From Lachnospiraceae bacterium P6B14 (GTDB taxonomy: Bacteria; Bacillota; Clostridia; Lachnospirales; Lachnospiraceae), in assembly GCA_000687695.1 (NCBI GenBank), contig JHWZ01000003.1, forward strand, positions 171,430 to 235,429: a DNA stretch of 64,000 nucleotides, given 5' to 3'. The position numbers were made by a program, and so were the translations under genes. This document shows positions 25,917-33,609 of this stretch, piece after piece. The notes under the pieces were generated by a model that saw only the letters and a list, made by a program, of their open reading frames with translations, was not told the origin of the DNA and did not search any database. Each line of letters starts with the position of its first letter. The first letter of the stretch is position 1.

Positions 25917-28900
25917 AATTAGGGAAACCGTGTTACAGGATAATCAGGGTCTTTGTGGCCCTTATTCTGGTCCTGAGTATGGGCATTTTTTCTCCTGCCG
26001 GAAGACTTCATGACAGCTTTGCGATGGGTGAGGAGGCTGATTCGACAACATATATCATGGATATCAAGTATTTCCTGGCTGACGACGATGCGAGTGCTAA
26101 GTCAACTATAGAGGAAGCAGGTTATGTTCCCGTACTTGAGAACCTGAATGCAGGCACCAATAAGAATGGTGTCTATATTGGATATAAAACAACCAAAGAC
26201 AGAAGAAAAGCCATTACAAAACTCGGGCTTTTGGCGATGGACAAGGGCTACGAGATCATGGATTATAAAAAGCTCGAGGAAAAATACAAGCAGTCGAATT
26301 ACGCAGCAGCAGATGCCCTGTGCACGGCTGCTATTGAGTATGTAAACAACTACAACAACGGCAGCCCGAAGGCAGTTGCAGCGTGTGAAGGCATGAATCT
26401 GGCGTATATCCCGGAGGAAGGTGAAACCGGACTCGGGGATTATATCCTGAGTATGGGAGAAAACCAGGACAGAGAGTTCTTCCGCAGGCTGATCTCGACA
26501 GCAAGTAGCGGCGTGGTAAGTGCTTTGATCTCTTTTTTGGAAGCAGGTATGACGCCTTATAAGAATGATGAGGATGAAGATGGAAATACGATCACCAAGA
26601 ACTGGGCTGAGAGGGTGGTAGAGAATCCGCTTTGGGAGCAGGTTGAGGATGATACCATGACTGAGGAGGAAAGGAGCGAACTCGATCAGAACTATCAGGA
26701 CAGTGCCAAGGATCTTTTCGCGAGTATCCAGGACTTCGCAACGACTTATGAGACGTCTGAGGCGGACTACGACCCGGGCAGAATGAATGAGCTTGTGAAT
26801 GATGATGGTGACATGTCCGAGGCAGTTGAGGATATGGAGCATCTGGAGCAGGAGGACGGTGACATCGTGATCGTTAGCTCCTACAACAGTCTTAACGAAT
26901 ATATGCTGAATGGTGATATGCCACTCGGTGAGTGGGTTGTGAACTTTGGCAAGCAGACCAGCGAAGAGGTGGATCTTACACAGCTTTATCCAATCGTAGA
27001 TTCCTTTAGCGATGCTGAGAGACAGATGATCGGAGTGAGCGGTTTCTCTTCGATCATAGGATGTCTTGATAAATCTATGGAGTCTGCTTCAGCTGTTCAG
27101 GAAACAATAGATGAAGCCAGAGATAATATAGAGAAGCTTCGGGGTGATGATTCTTTCTCTATATGGGAAGGGACACAGGAGGATATGTTCTCCAAGGTCT
27201 ATGCCTATACGAATGAAGCAATGCGTCTGAATGCGGCTGGAAAGTATGTTGAGGAAGTAGAAAGTGAAAAGAATGAATACTATGAGACGGCTGAAGAGAT
27301 ATTTAAGTGGTACGGTATCGTCTCCGGATGTGTTTTTCTCGTATCGTTTATGATCGGTACCTACGGCCTTCCGCTGCTCTTTTTGTCAGCCGGTGTACTT
27401 TGTGCCAAGCTGGGAATGGCAACAGTAGGTTGTGCGCTCGCCGGTTTAGCAAGCTCGATCATGGCAGTGGCAGGCGCGCTGGCCTCCATTTTTTCCTGGA
27501 TATTTATAGTCGATCTGGCGATAATGGCCTTAATGGTCGGCTACTATATAGGAAAAGCGATAGCTGCGCTGATCAATTATATACGGGATAAATATACCGA
27601 CAAAGAATACACAACAATTCCGGATAGGCTGATCGATGTTGTTGAGCTACCGGATAAGATGGCGAATGTCAAATATAAAATAATAGAGAGTACAAATGGA
27701 TCCTTTAAGGGTGACTTAAACGGATACTCCGCTCATAGGGGCTGGACATGCTTATATGCGACTACCGATACCCGTATCGGAAGTCCTTTGGTAGTACCTG
27801 AGAGCGGTGATCCTTTCAAGGTGACTTACGGAGATCCGGCAGATCAGTCGGGGAGAGAGTCGTTATGCTTCTTCGGCGAGGTAAGTGCCGGAAATGTAAA
27901 TACCGGAATGGAGGAGGATTCATACAACGGAATCTATGTCAGCTATACAACTGAGGATTCACTCGGACTTGCGCCGGATGAGAGATACTATACTCCGAGC
28001 GATGAGGATGAGGATACTTCTTATGAAGTAACATCAGGAGGAAGTGTTGACGCGGTATCGGGTAACGCGGTGTCGGGTTCCGGCGCTGAGGCAACTCCTA
28101 AGCCTACAGCCACCCCGATCCCAAGTACTACACCGGATCCGAACATGAAAGGAAAATACTACTCTGATATCGTATTAAGCTCCGCGCATTCAGAAGATAA
28201 AGCAAAGTCTAAGCTTACAAAGAGAGGTTTCTATGTTCTGGATCGTAATCTCGCTCCGGATGCACGCATCAGAGCTGAGAATGCAACTAGCGGGGATGAG
28301 AATACATACACCTATCTCGGATATAAGGTGACATCCAGTGTGGATAACGCGATCCGCGATATCAGGGTTGCACCATTCAATAACAGCACATCGCTGGCTT
28401 TTGGAAGCGTGAACTATGGCTGCGCCGGAACACTTGGCTACCCTGCGGATAATAAGGACGAGGAGTCAGATTATCCGGCTGATCTTGATGGCCTGTATTT
28501 CAGCAAGAATGAAAAGAGTGGTTCGCCGATCCCTGCCGGAAACATCCATATTGTTGGGAGTGCTGCTCAGGCAAAAGAGGAATGGGTTCCGGTAACGACA
28601 TTCGGAGGCATACCATATAACTTTAATACTACAAGGATTTCCACAACCTCAACACAGGATAAATGGGGCGATGGAAGAGAATTGCCGGCGTATTCATACA
28701 CAGCATATATAACAGAAGAAGATCATACATGGAATGAGACGGATATCTATCTGTACTATGAACCGACGGAGACATTTACAAGCGCAAACGGCACAAAATA
28801 TCTGTCCGGTATCTATTTCACCTTTGGTGCGGATTCTGATGGAAGAACTGAGGCTGATTTCTCAGAGCTTATCAGCAAGATGAATACGTTACCGAACTCA

Positions 28901-31024
28901 AAGCTTATGAGTGATGTGAACCTTGCGCAATCATATCTTTTCAGAGGATATATAGATGACAGCAACCAGAAATACCTGCATATCGGATATATCTGGAGCT
29001 ACAATCCCTACCGTGCCATCTATGATGTGCAGGCTTATCAGGGAACGCTTTACAAACCCGAGCTTCCGTATACGATCTCAAAGACGACCAAGTATTCGAA
29101 GAAGAACTTGGGAGATCCGGCAGAACAGCAGAGCTATGTTGCGGCAAGCGTAGTCGTTCAGAGACCTTTGGAATACAAAGACTTTGGAGATGACTCCTGG
29201 TTTGTAGCAAGAGGATTAGCTCCCGAGAATGCGATTATGAGTTCAAACGGTCTTATCGGTAAGACGAATTATTTCCTGACCGATACCTATACGACAGAGC
29301 TTCAGGGAGATTATGATTACGGTTATTCAAAGATGCCGTTGCTTCCGACCGGAGTATTTATGAGCGGTTATATGCCGGGTAAGGAGCCGATGACACTGGA
29401 TGATATCGTGATCACGCAGAATAAGCATGATGCAAAAATACTCAACAGCGAGATATCATTAGATCTCTCCGGTGAGACAACGCTTGACGGTAATGCAGCG
29501 AGCGGAGAGTTTTCATCTATTCAGGATATCAAGAGACCATACAACACTGAGGCGTTTAATCTCTCATATCCTGATTGGGCGGATGACGATGAGATTGTTT
29601 CTGCGGGTCCATCCTGTTATATTTATAAAAAGAATAATACGATAAAAAAGAAATATATTTCCAGGGTTTTTGTCGGCGGATTTACCAGAGATGACTCGGG
29701 CATTTCGGATAGCGCTCAGCTCAAAGAGGTTGATAAAATGGTCGATCATCAGGCGCTTTTGATAGCAACATCTCAGGCAAGCGACGAGGTGATCCCGGTC
29801 AATGTTTCCGTAGACCAGGATGATGCATGGTATCGGGCAAAAGATGATGGGATGCCGCTCGAAAAGCCTGCTAAAGAAGGTCTTCCGGCTGCCTACATCA
29901 GTGTTTCGCGTACTGATAAGGTAGAGGAAGCCATCACCGGAATGGTCCTTTATAAGTCAAAAAATAAGGCGGTTCCGCAGGAGATAAAGGTTGACTCGAT
30001 CACTTATTATTGCGCAAGCAATGACAAACCGATCACTGAGACAAATGGTACAAAGTATTTCCTCTACTATACCTACAATGACGGTGCGACTCCGGGCAAG
30101 CCGATCACTGAGATAACAGCCTCTGAGGACATTTTTGTATCAGGCCAGTCGACGGTACTTACGACAGATTCCGTGGACGGCAAGGGTGATGGAAAAGAAG
30201 CAAAGCCGTATGGGAATACATCGCAGAACGTATTTATCCATGCACAGTATGAGAAGGATAAAAATACCTATTATAACAAGCTCTATGTCGGTTCAAGTCC
30301 GTTTAAGAAGAAAGCGCTGGCAACCCTCCTTGAGCAGGAATGCACGGAGTTCATCGACATGAACCTGAATAAAAATGCAGGTGGAAATTATGTATATTTA
30401 GGCTACAAGGGTTACTCACTTGATGAGGAAAAGATCCGCATGAAGACTACCGAGAGTGCAAGAGAGACTGAGAGAGAGAACCAGCTCCAGGAGGCGATAT
30501 ATGATGTCGTCTGCACGGTGGACAAGCCTTATCAGCCGGAAGGGTTTACGACCGAGCTGAACCAGATATACTACAAGCCGGTTGGAGATGTCGATCTGAA
30601 TGCCGGGACGAACGGACCGAAGATCTATATGTATTACACGACGATCTACAACGCCAAGAAGTACAACAAAAACCAGGGCAAGGACGGCAGAAAGATCCAC
30701 TCGTCCATGCCAAATGACTATTTCAAGGAGCCGGTAACACGTATCGCATTTACCGAGTGTGACCGCGTGCCATACTTAAACGGTGATTCAAGCAGTGGTG
30801 TTGATAATATGCTTCCGTGGGAGCGCGTGCTCTATGATGATCTGAAAACACCTGCGGAGTTAAATGACGGAGCGGTATGGTTTGACGATGATTACGAGTC
30901 GACCGACAACCGTATTTACATGTTCCTTCAGCGCGAGAGAGGTCATGTAAAGAGTTACGGTGAGATCACCGGCGGACATACGACAGACACGACAGCTTAC
31001 GGTGAGATGTGGTGGAATAAGTGA
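25913..31024 (+). CDS. Giant surface protein E with repeated beta-prism-like modules
   Basis: 1703 residues. Signal peptide, then a module like those in A and B (DIKYFLADDDAS, VLENLNAGTNKNGVYIGYK), a helical region, and a long hydrophobic block (about 465-555). The C-terminal two thirds are probably extracellular, starting with a Pro/Thr linker (about 735). This part has several units that fit the MABP beta-prism pattern: a GY/GF strand, a D/NLN turn, a Y-[LIM]-x-Y-K strand and AI-x-DI-x-V (GYKVTSSVDNAIRDI, VDLNAGTNGPKIYMYYT, GNYVYLGYKGYS). There is no C-terminal anchor. ATG 25913 follows AGGAGGG and overlaps the stop of D. Confidence 0.78.
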   Translation: MKLGKPCYRIIRVFVALILVLSMGIFSPAGRLHDSFAMGEEADSTTYIMDIKYFLADDDASAKSTIEEAGYVPVLENLNAGTNKNGVYIGYKTTKDRRKAITKLGLLAMDKGYEIMDYKKLEEKYKQSNYAAADALCTAAIEYVNNYNNGSPKAVAACEGMNLAYIPEEGETGLGDYILSMGENQDREFFRRLISTASSGVVSALISFLEAGMTPYKNDEDEDGNTITKNWAERVVENPLWEQVEDDTMTEEERSELDQNYQDSAKDLFASIQDFATTYETSEADYDPGRMNELVNDDGDMSEAVEDMEHLEQEDGDIVIVSSYNSLNEYMLNGDMPLGEWVVNFGKQTSEEVDLTQLYPIVDSFSDAERQMIGVSGFSSIIGCLDKSMESASAVQETIDEARDNIEKLRGDDSFSIWEGTQEDMFSKVYAYTNEAMRLNAAGKYVEEVESEKNEYYETAEEIFKWYGIVSGCVFLVSFMIGTYGLPLLFLSAGVLCAKLGMATVGCALAGLASSIMAVAGALASIFSWIFIVDLAIMALMVGYYIGKAIAALINYIRDKYTDKEYTTIPDRLIDVVELPDKMANVKYKIIESTNGSFKGDLNGYSAHRGWTCLYATTDTRIGSPLVVPESGDPFKVTYGDPADQSGRESLCFFGEVSAGNVNTGMEEDSYNGIYVSYTTEDSLGLAPDERYYTPSDEDEDTSYEVTSGGSVDAVSGNAVSGSGAEATPKPTATPIPSTTPDPNMKGKYYSDIVLSSAHSEDKAKSKLTKRGFYVLDRNLAPDARIRAENATSGDENTYTYLGYKVTSSVDNAIRDIRVAPFNNSTSLAFGSVNYGCAGTLGYPADNKDEESDYPADLDGLYFSKNEKSGSPIPAGNIHIVGSAAQAKEEWVPVTTFGGIPYNFNTTRISTTSTQDKWGDGRELPAYSYTAYITEEDHTWNETDIYLYYEPTETFTSANGTKYLSGIYFTFGADSDGRTEADFSELISKMNTLPNSKLMSDVNLAQSYLFRGYIDDSNQKYLHIGYIWSYNPYRAIYDVQAYQGTLYKPELPYTISKTTKYSKKNLGDPAEQQSYVAASVVVQRPLEYKDFGDDSWFVARGLAPENAIMSSNGLIGKTNYFLTDTYTTELQGDYDYGYSKMPLLPTGVFMSGYMPGKEPMTLDDIVITQNKHDAKILNSEISLDLSGETTLDGNAASGEFSSIQDIKRPYNTEAFNLSYPDWADDDEIVSAGPSCYIYKKNNTIKKKYISRVFVGGFTRDDSGISDSAQLKEVDKMVDHQALLIATSQASDEVIPVNVSVDQDDAWYRAKDDGMPLEKPAKEGLPAAYISVSRTDKVEEAITGMVLYKSKNKAVPQEIKVDSITYYCASNDKPITETNGTKYFLYYTYNDGATPGKPITEITASEDIFVSGQSTVLTTDSVDGKGDGKEAKPYGNTSQNVFIHAQYEKDKNTYYNKLYVGSSPFKKKALATLLEQECTEFIDMNLNKNAGGNYVYLGYKGYSLDEEKIRMKTTESARETERENQLQEAIYDVVCTVDKPYQPEGFTTELNQIYYKPVGDVDLNAGTNGPKIYMYYTTIYNAKKYNKNQGKDGRKIHSSMPNDYFKEPVTRIAFTECDRVPYLNGDSSSGVDNMLPWERVLYDDLKTPAELNDGAVWFDDDYESTDNRIYMFLQRERGHVKSYGEITGGHTTDTTAYGEMWWNK

Positions 31025-31476
31025 TGACAGTTGCGCCGATCTCCGAGAAACTGTATGAGGGGAGAGAGGATGGTGAGGACTTCACCTTTGCCATCGTATC
31101 GCTGGATCTGAACTTCCTTAAGAAGGTTAATGATAACTATGGTCATGAGGCGGGAGACCGCTTTATCAAGGCGGCGGGTAGTTCTTTGTTGGCTGCGGTC
31201 GGAGATCGTGGGGAGGCATACCGTGTAGGAGGCGATGAGTTTCTGGCTATTCTTTACGGTGATGATCCTGAGGAAACGTATCAGGCTGTGGTTAAGGATC
31301 TTTTGCAGAAGCTTGATGAGTTTAACGGGACTGATCAAAGTGAGATTCCGCTCTGCTTCGCCTACGGCCATGCGATCTGCACGTCGGACCAGGAGTATTC
31401 GCTCCACGATGCCGAACGCCTCGCTGACAAGGAAATGTACGCGTGCAAGCACAGGATGAAGGCGGAGAGAGAATAA
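31024..31476 (+). CDS. GGDEF-domain protein with missing N-terminal helix
   Basis: 150 residues, almost only a GGDEF core: FAIVSLDLNFLKKVNDNYGHEAGD, YRVGGDEF, and FAYGHAI. The D-x-LTGLxNR segment that opens normal GGDEF domains is missing, and a stop codon sits directly upstream in frame, so this is a truncated domain. There is no inhibitory RxxD site. The ATG overlaps the stop of the giant surface gene (TGATG), which suggests coupled translation or a junction made by insertion. Activity is doubtful; it may be the remnant of an older gene at the island edge. Confidence 0.72.
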   Translation: MTVAPISEKLYEGREDGEDFTFAIVSLDLNFLKKVNDNYGHEAGDRFIKAAGSSLLAAVGDRGEAYRVGGDEFLAILYGDDPEETYQAVVKDLLQKLDEFNGTDQSEIPLCFAYGHAICTSDQEYSLHDAERLADKEMYACKHRMKAERE

Positions 31477-31521
31477 GGATTCCGCAGTGAGCTGTATGTG
31501 AAAGTGATAAGTGTATATATC

Positions 31522-31551
31522 AAAAAGTCCTTGCACCGGCAGGGGCTTTTT
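31522..31551 (+). terminator. Terminator of the surface island
   Basis: AAAAAG-TCC-TTGC / GGCA-GGG-CTTTTT forms a stable stem followed by T-rich sequence, 46 bp after the GGDEF stub. Its right half overlaps the candidate pyrK promoter. Confidence 0.7.
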
Positions 31552-31560
31552 GTGTATAAT
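31531..31560 (+). promoter_or_regulatory. Candidate promoter for pyrK-pyrD
   Basis: TTGCAC (31531-31536), 18-bp spacer, TATAAT (31555-31560), about 48 bp before the pyrK start. The -35 lies inside the terminator stem, so the two signals share DNA. Confidence 0.55.
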
Positions 31561-31607
31561 AAGAAGGTAGGATTTGACGAATGTTCAACCGGAGGAGAGA
31601 CTTGTAT

Positions 31608-32405
31608 ATGAGTAAAACTGTTAAAGATTGTAGCGTACTGGAGGTAGCGAGACTCGCACCTGACGTGTACTCTATTTGGATCGAAGCGAAGGAAATAGTG
31701 AACGAGGCGAGAGCGGGGCAGTTTGTCTCGCTTTATTGTCATGATGGAGGGCATCTCATGCCGAGGCCGATCAGTATCTGTGAGATCGACAGGGATGGCG
31801 GCAGGCTCAGACTAGTGTACCGTGTTGTCGGGTATGGGACGGCTGAGCTGTCTTTGATGACACCGGGAAGCAAGGTCAGAGTGATGGGACCTCTCGGAAA
31901 TGGATTTCCGCTTGAAGAAAATAGAAATCTGAAGAATGTGATACTTATCGGTGGAGGAATCGGTATTCCGCCTATGCTCTGTGTAGCAAAAGCGATAAAA
32001 AAATTGGACACGTCGGCTAATGTTACTGTCGTGATCGGGTACAGAGACAGGCATGACTTTCTGTCTGACGACTTATATAAGGTGGCTGACAACTTGGTCG
32101 TGGCTACTGATGATGGCTCGCGTGGTACGCATGGAACGGTCATCGATGCCATGAATGAAAATGATGTTCAGGGTGATGTTATCTATGCCTGCGGACCGAC
32201 TCCGATGCTCCGTGGTGTGAAGAACCATGGTGAGCAGTTCGGAATCCCTGTGTGGCTGTCGCTCGAGGAGCGGATGGCGTGCGGCATCGGCGCATGTCTC
32301 GGATGCGTCTGCAAGTCGACCGAGGTTGATGAGCATTCGCAGGTGAAGAATAAGCGCGTGTGTAAGGATGGGCCGGTATTCCCGGCAAATGAAGTAGATA
32401 TATAA
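31608..32405 (+). CDS. pyrK: Dihydroorotate dehydrogenase electron transfer subunit
   Basis: 265 residues. An FAD/NAD-binding ferredoxin-reductase-like protein: FAD motif MPRPISICEI, NAD-binding VILIGGGIGIPPML and YACGPTPML, and a C-terminal 2Fe-2S cysteine cluster (MACGIGACLGCVCKS, then a distal Cys). With PyrD type 1B it passes electrons from dihydroorotate to NAD+. ATG 31608 follows GGAGGAG at 10 bp. The pyrD gene lies downstream beyond a family B element. Confidence 0.94.
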   Translation: MSKTVKDCSVLEVARLAPDVYSIWIEAKEIVNEARAGQFVSLYCHDGGHLMPRPISICEIDRDGGRLRLVYRVVGYGTAELSLMTPGSKVRVMGPLGNGFPLEENRNLKNVILIGGGIGIPPMLCVAKAIKKLDTSANVTVVIGYRDRHDFLSDDLYKVADNLVVATDDGSRGTHGTVIDAMNENDVQGDVIYACGPTPMLRGVKNHGEQFGIPVWLSLEERMACGIGACLGCVCKSTEVDEHSQVKNKRVCKDGPVFPANEVDI

Positions 32406-32410
32406 CAACC

Positions 32411-32499
32411 GCAGATATTTCATACGTCCTTGTCTCGCTCTGAGCCAAATGCTTCGCATTTGCCAACGACGCTCGACTGCGGAGTATGACAATATCTGC
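32411..32499 (+). repeat. Structured intercistronic element, family B copy 1 (pyrK-pyrD)
   Basis: Starts 5 bp after the pyrK stop. Outer stem: GCAGATATT..CATAC (32411-32425) with GTATG..AATATCTGC (32484-32499). The core CCTTGTCTCGCTCTGAGCC (32428-32446) and CAACGACGCTCGACTGCGG (32464-32482) flank a small hairpin AAATG-CTTCG-CATTT. The two core strings are identical to those in the copy at 38275, while stem and hairpin sequences differ completely but still pair. Confidence 0.8.
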
Positions 32500-32528
32500 T
32501 GATCACTTTGATAATAAAGGAGTTTACC

Positions 32529-33449
32529 ATGAGCGATTTGCTTCGAGTTAATTTTGCGGGAATAACGTTTGAGAATCCAATAACGACTGCGTCCGGGACT
32601 TTTGGGTCAGGGATGGAGTATAGTGAGTTTGTGGATATAAGTAAGCTGGGAGCGGTGACGACGAAGGGAGTTGCAGACCATCCTTGGGAGGGGAATCAGA
32701 CTCCGCGAGTTGTCGAGACGCCTGCGGGTATGCTGAATGCCATAGGGCTGCAGAATCCGGGGATGGAGACTTTTATCAGCCGTGACTTGCCATTTTTAAA
32801 GAAGAATAATGCGAGAGTGATCGTGAATGTATGCGGGCACTCGGAGGAAGAGTATCTGAATGTTGTGAGAAGGCTCGCTGAGGATGACGTCAGGGGCGAC
32901 GTCGATATGCTCGAGATCAATATTTCCTGTCCGAATGTGAAAGAGGGCGGGATCGCTTTCGGCCAGAAGCCTGAGATGGCAGAGTCGATCACCAAGAAGA
33001 TTAAGGCGGTGGCGGCTCAGCCTGTTGTGATGAAGCTCTCGCCGAATGTGACGGATATCACCGAGATGGCACGTGCCGTAGAGGCCGGTGGCGCGGACGG
33101 TGTGTCGCTTATCAATACGCTTACGGGAATGAAGATCGATGTTAGGAAGAAGGCTTTTGCGCTGGCGAATCAGACCGGCGGTATGTCGGGACCTGCTGTG
33201 CACCCAATCGCGGTTCGCATGGTTTATCAGGTCGCGCAGGCGGTGAAGCTTCCGATCATCGGCATGGGCGGCGTGCAGTCGACGGATGATGCCCTCGAAC
33301 TTATGATGGCTGGTGCGACCATGGTTTCCGTCGGTACGGCGAACTTCTACCACCCGACGATCACATCAGAAATCATCGACGGATTACAAAGATATGCAGA
33401 AACTAACGAGCTATCCTCAATCACGGAAATTATAGGATGCGTAAAATAA
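32529..33449 (+). CDS. pyrD: Dihydroorotate dehydrogenase, type 1B catalytic subunit
   Basis: 306 residues. FMN enzyme oxidising dihydroorotate to orotate, using PyrK as electron partner. Type 1B is indicated by the catalytic cysteine in EINISCPNVKEGG and the adjoining pyrK. Other family segments: NPITTASGTFG, GNQTPRVVETPAGMLNAIGLQNPG, VMKLSPNVTDI, GVSLINTLTGMKID, GMGGVQSTDDALELMMAGA. ATG 32529 follows AAAGGAG at 6 bp. Confidence 0.95.
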   Translation: MSDLLRVNFAGITFENPITTASGTFGSGMEYSEFVDISKLGAVTTKGVADHPWEGNQTPRVVETPAGMLNAIGLQNPGMETFISRDLPFLKKNNARVIVNVCGHSEEEYLNVVRRLAEDDVRGDVDMLEINISCPNVKEGGIAFGQKPEMAESITKKIKAVAAQPVVMKLSPNVTDITEMARAVEAGGADGVSLINTLTGMKIDVRKKAFALANQTGGMSGPAVHPIAVRMVYQVAQAVKLPIIGMGGVQSTDDALELMMAGATMVSVGTANFYHPTITSEIIDGLQRYAETNELSSITEIIGCVK

Positions 33450-33450
33450 A

Positions 33451-33609
33451 CAGGTCGCGATAGGGCAGGTTTGATTTGTGATGCGAGGAGCCTGTCGCGA
33501 ACGCCGGTGCGTAGCGTGTGTGTTTTACACGCATGCACCGCTGCGTTCGGGAATGGTGCAAACGGAGCTCCGAGCATACAAATCAGAACCGACCGCCTAT
33601 GCGACCGTC
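33451..33609 (-). repeat. Structured element, family A copy 3, minus orientation (after the P-type ATPase gene)
   Basis: Read on the minus strand it carries the family order. A long outer stem (33451-33479 with about 33578-33609, roughly 25 pairs with few mismatches), P2 GGAGC/GCTCC (33567-33571 and 33487-33491 on plus), unpaired CCGTTTGCACCAT (33553-33565), and P3 CGAACGC-AG-CGGTGC/GCACCGGCGTTCG (33535-33549 with 33499-33511). Its edge overlaps the last codons and the TAG stop of the ATPase gene. Confidence 0.78.

Noticed and set aside
26102..26842. 246-codon minus-strand open frame within the giant surface gene
   Set aside because: Antisense shadow of a clear signal-peptide-bearing gene; the product is rich in Ile, Leu, Arg and His, as expected from an antisense reading.
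30960..31060. Frameshift joining the giant surface protein and the GGDEF stub into one protein
   Set aside because: The surface gene ends in its own stop with a normal TGATG coupling, and the joint would still lack the first GGDEF helix; a junction is more likely than a sequencing error.
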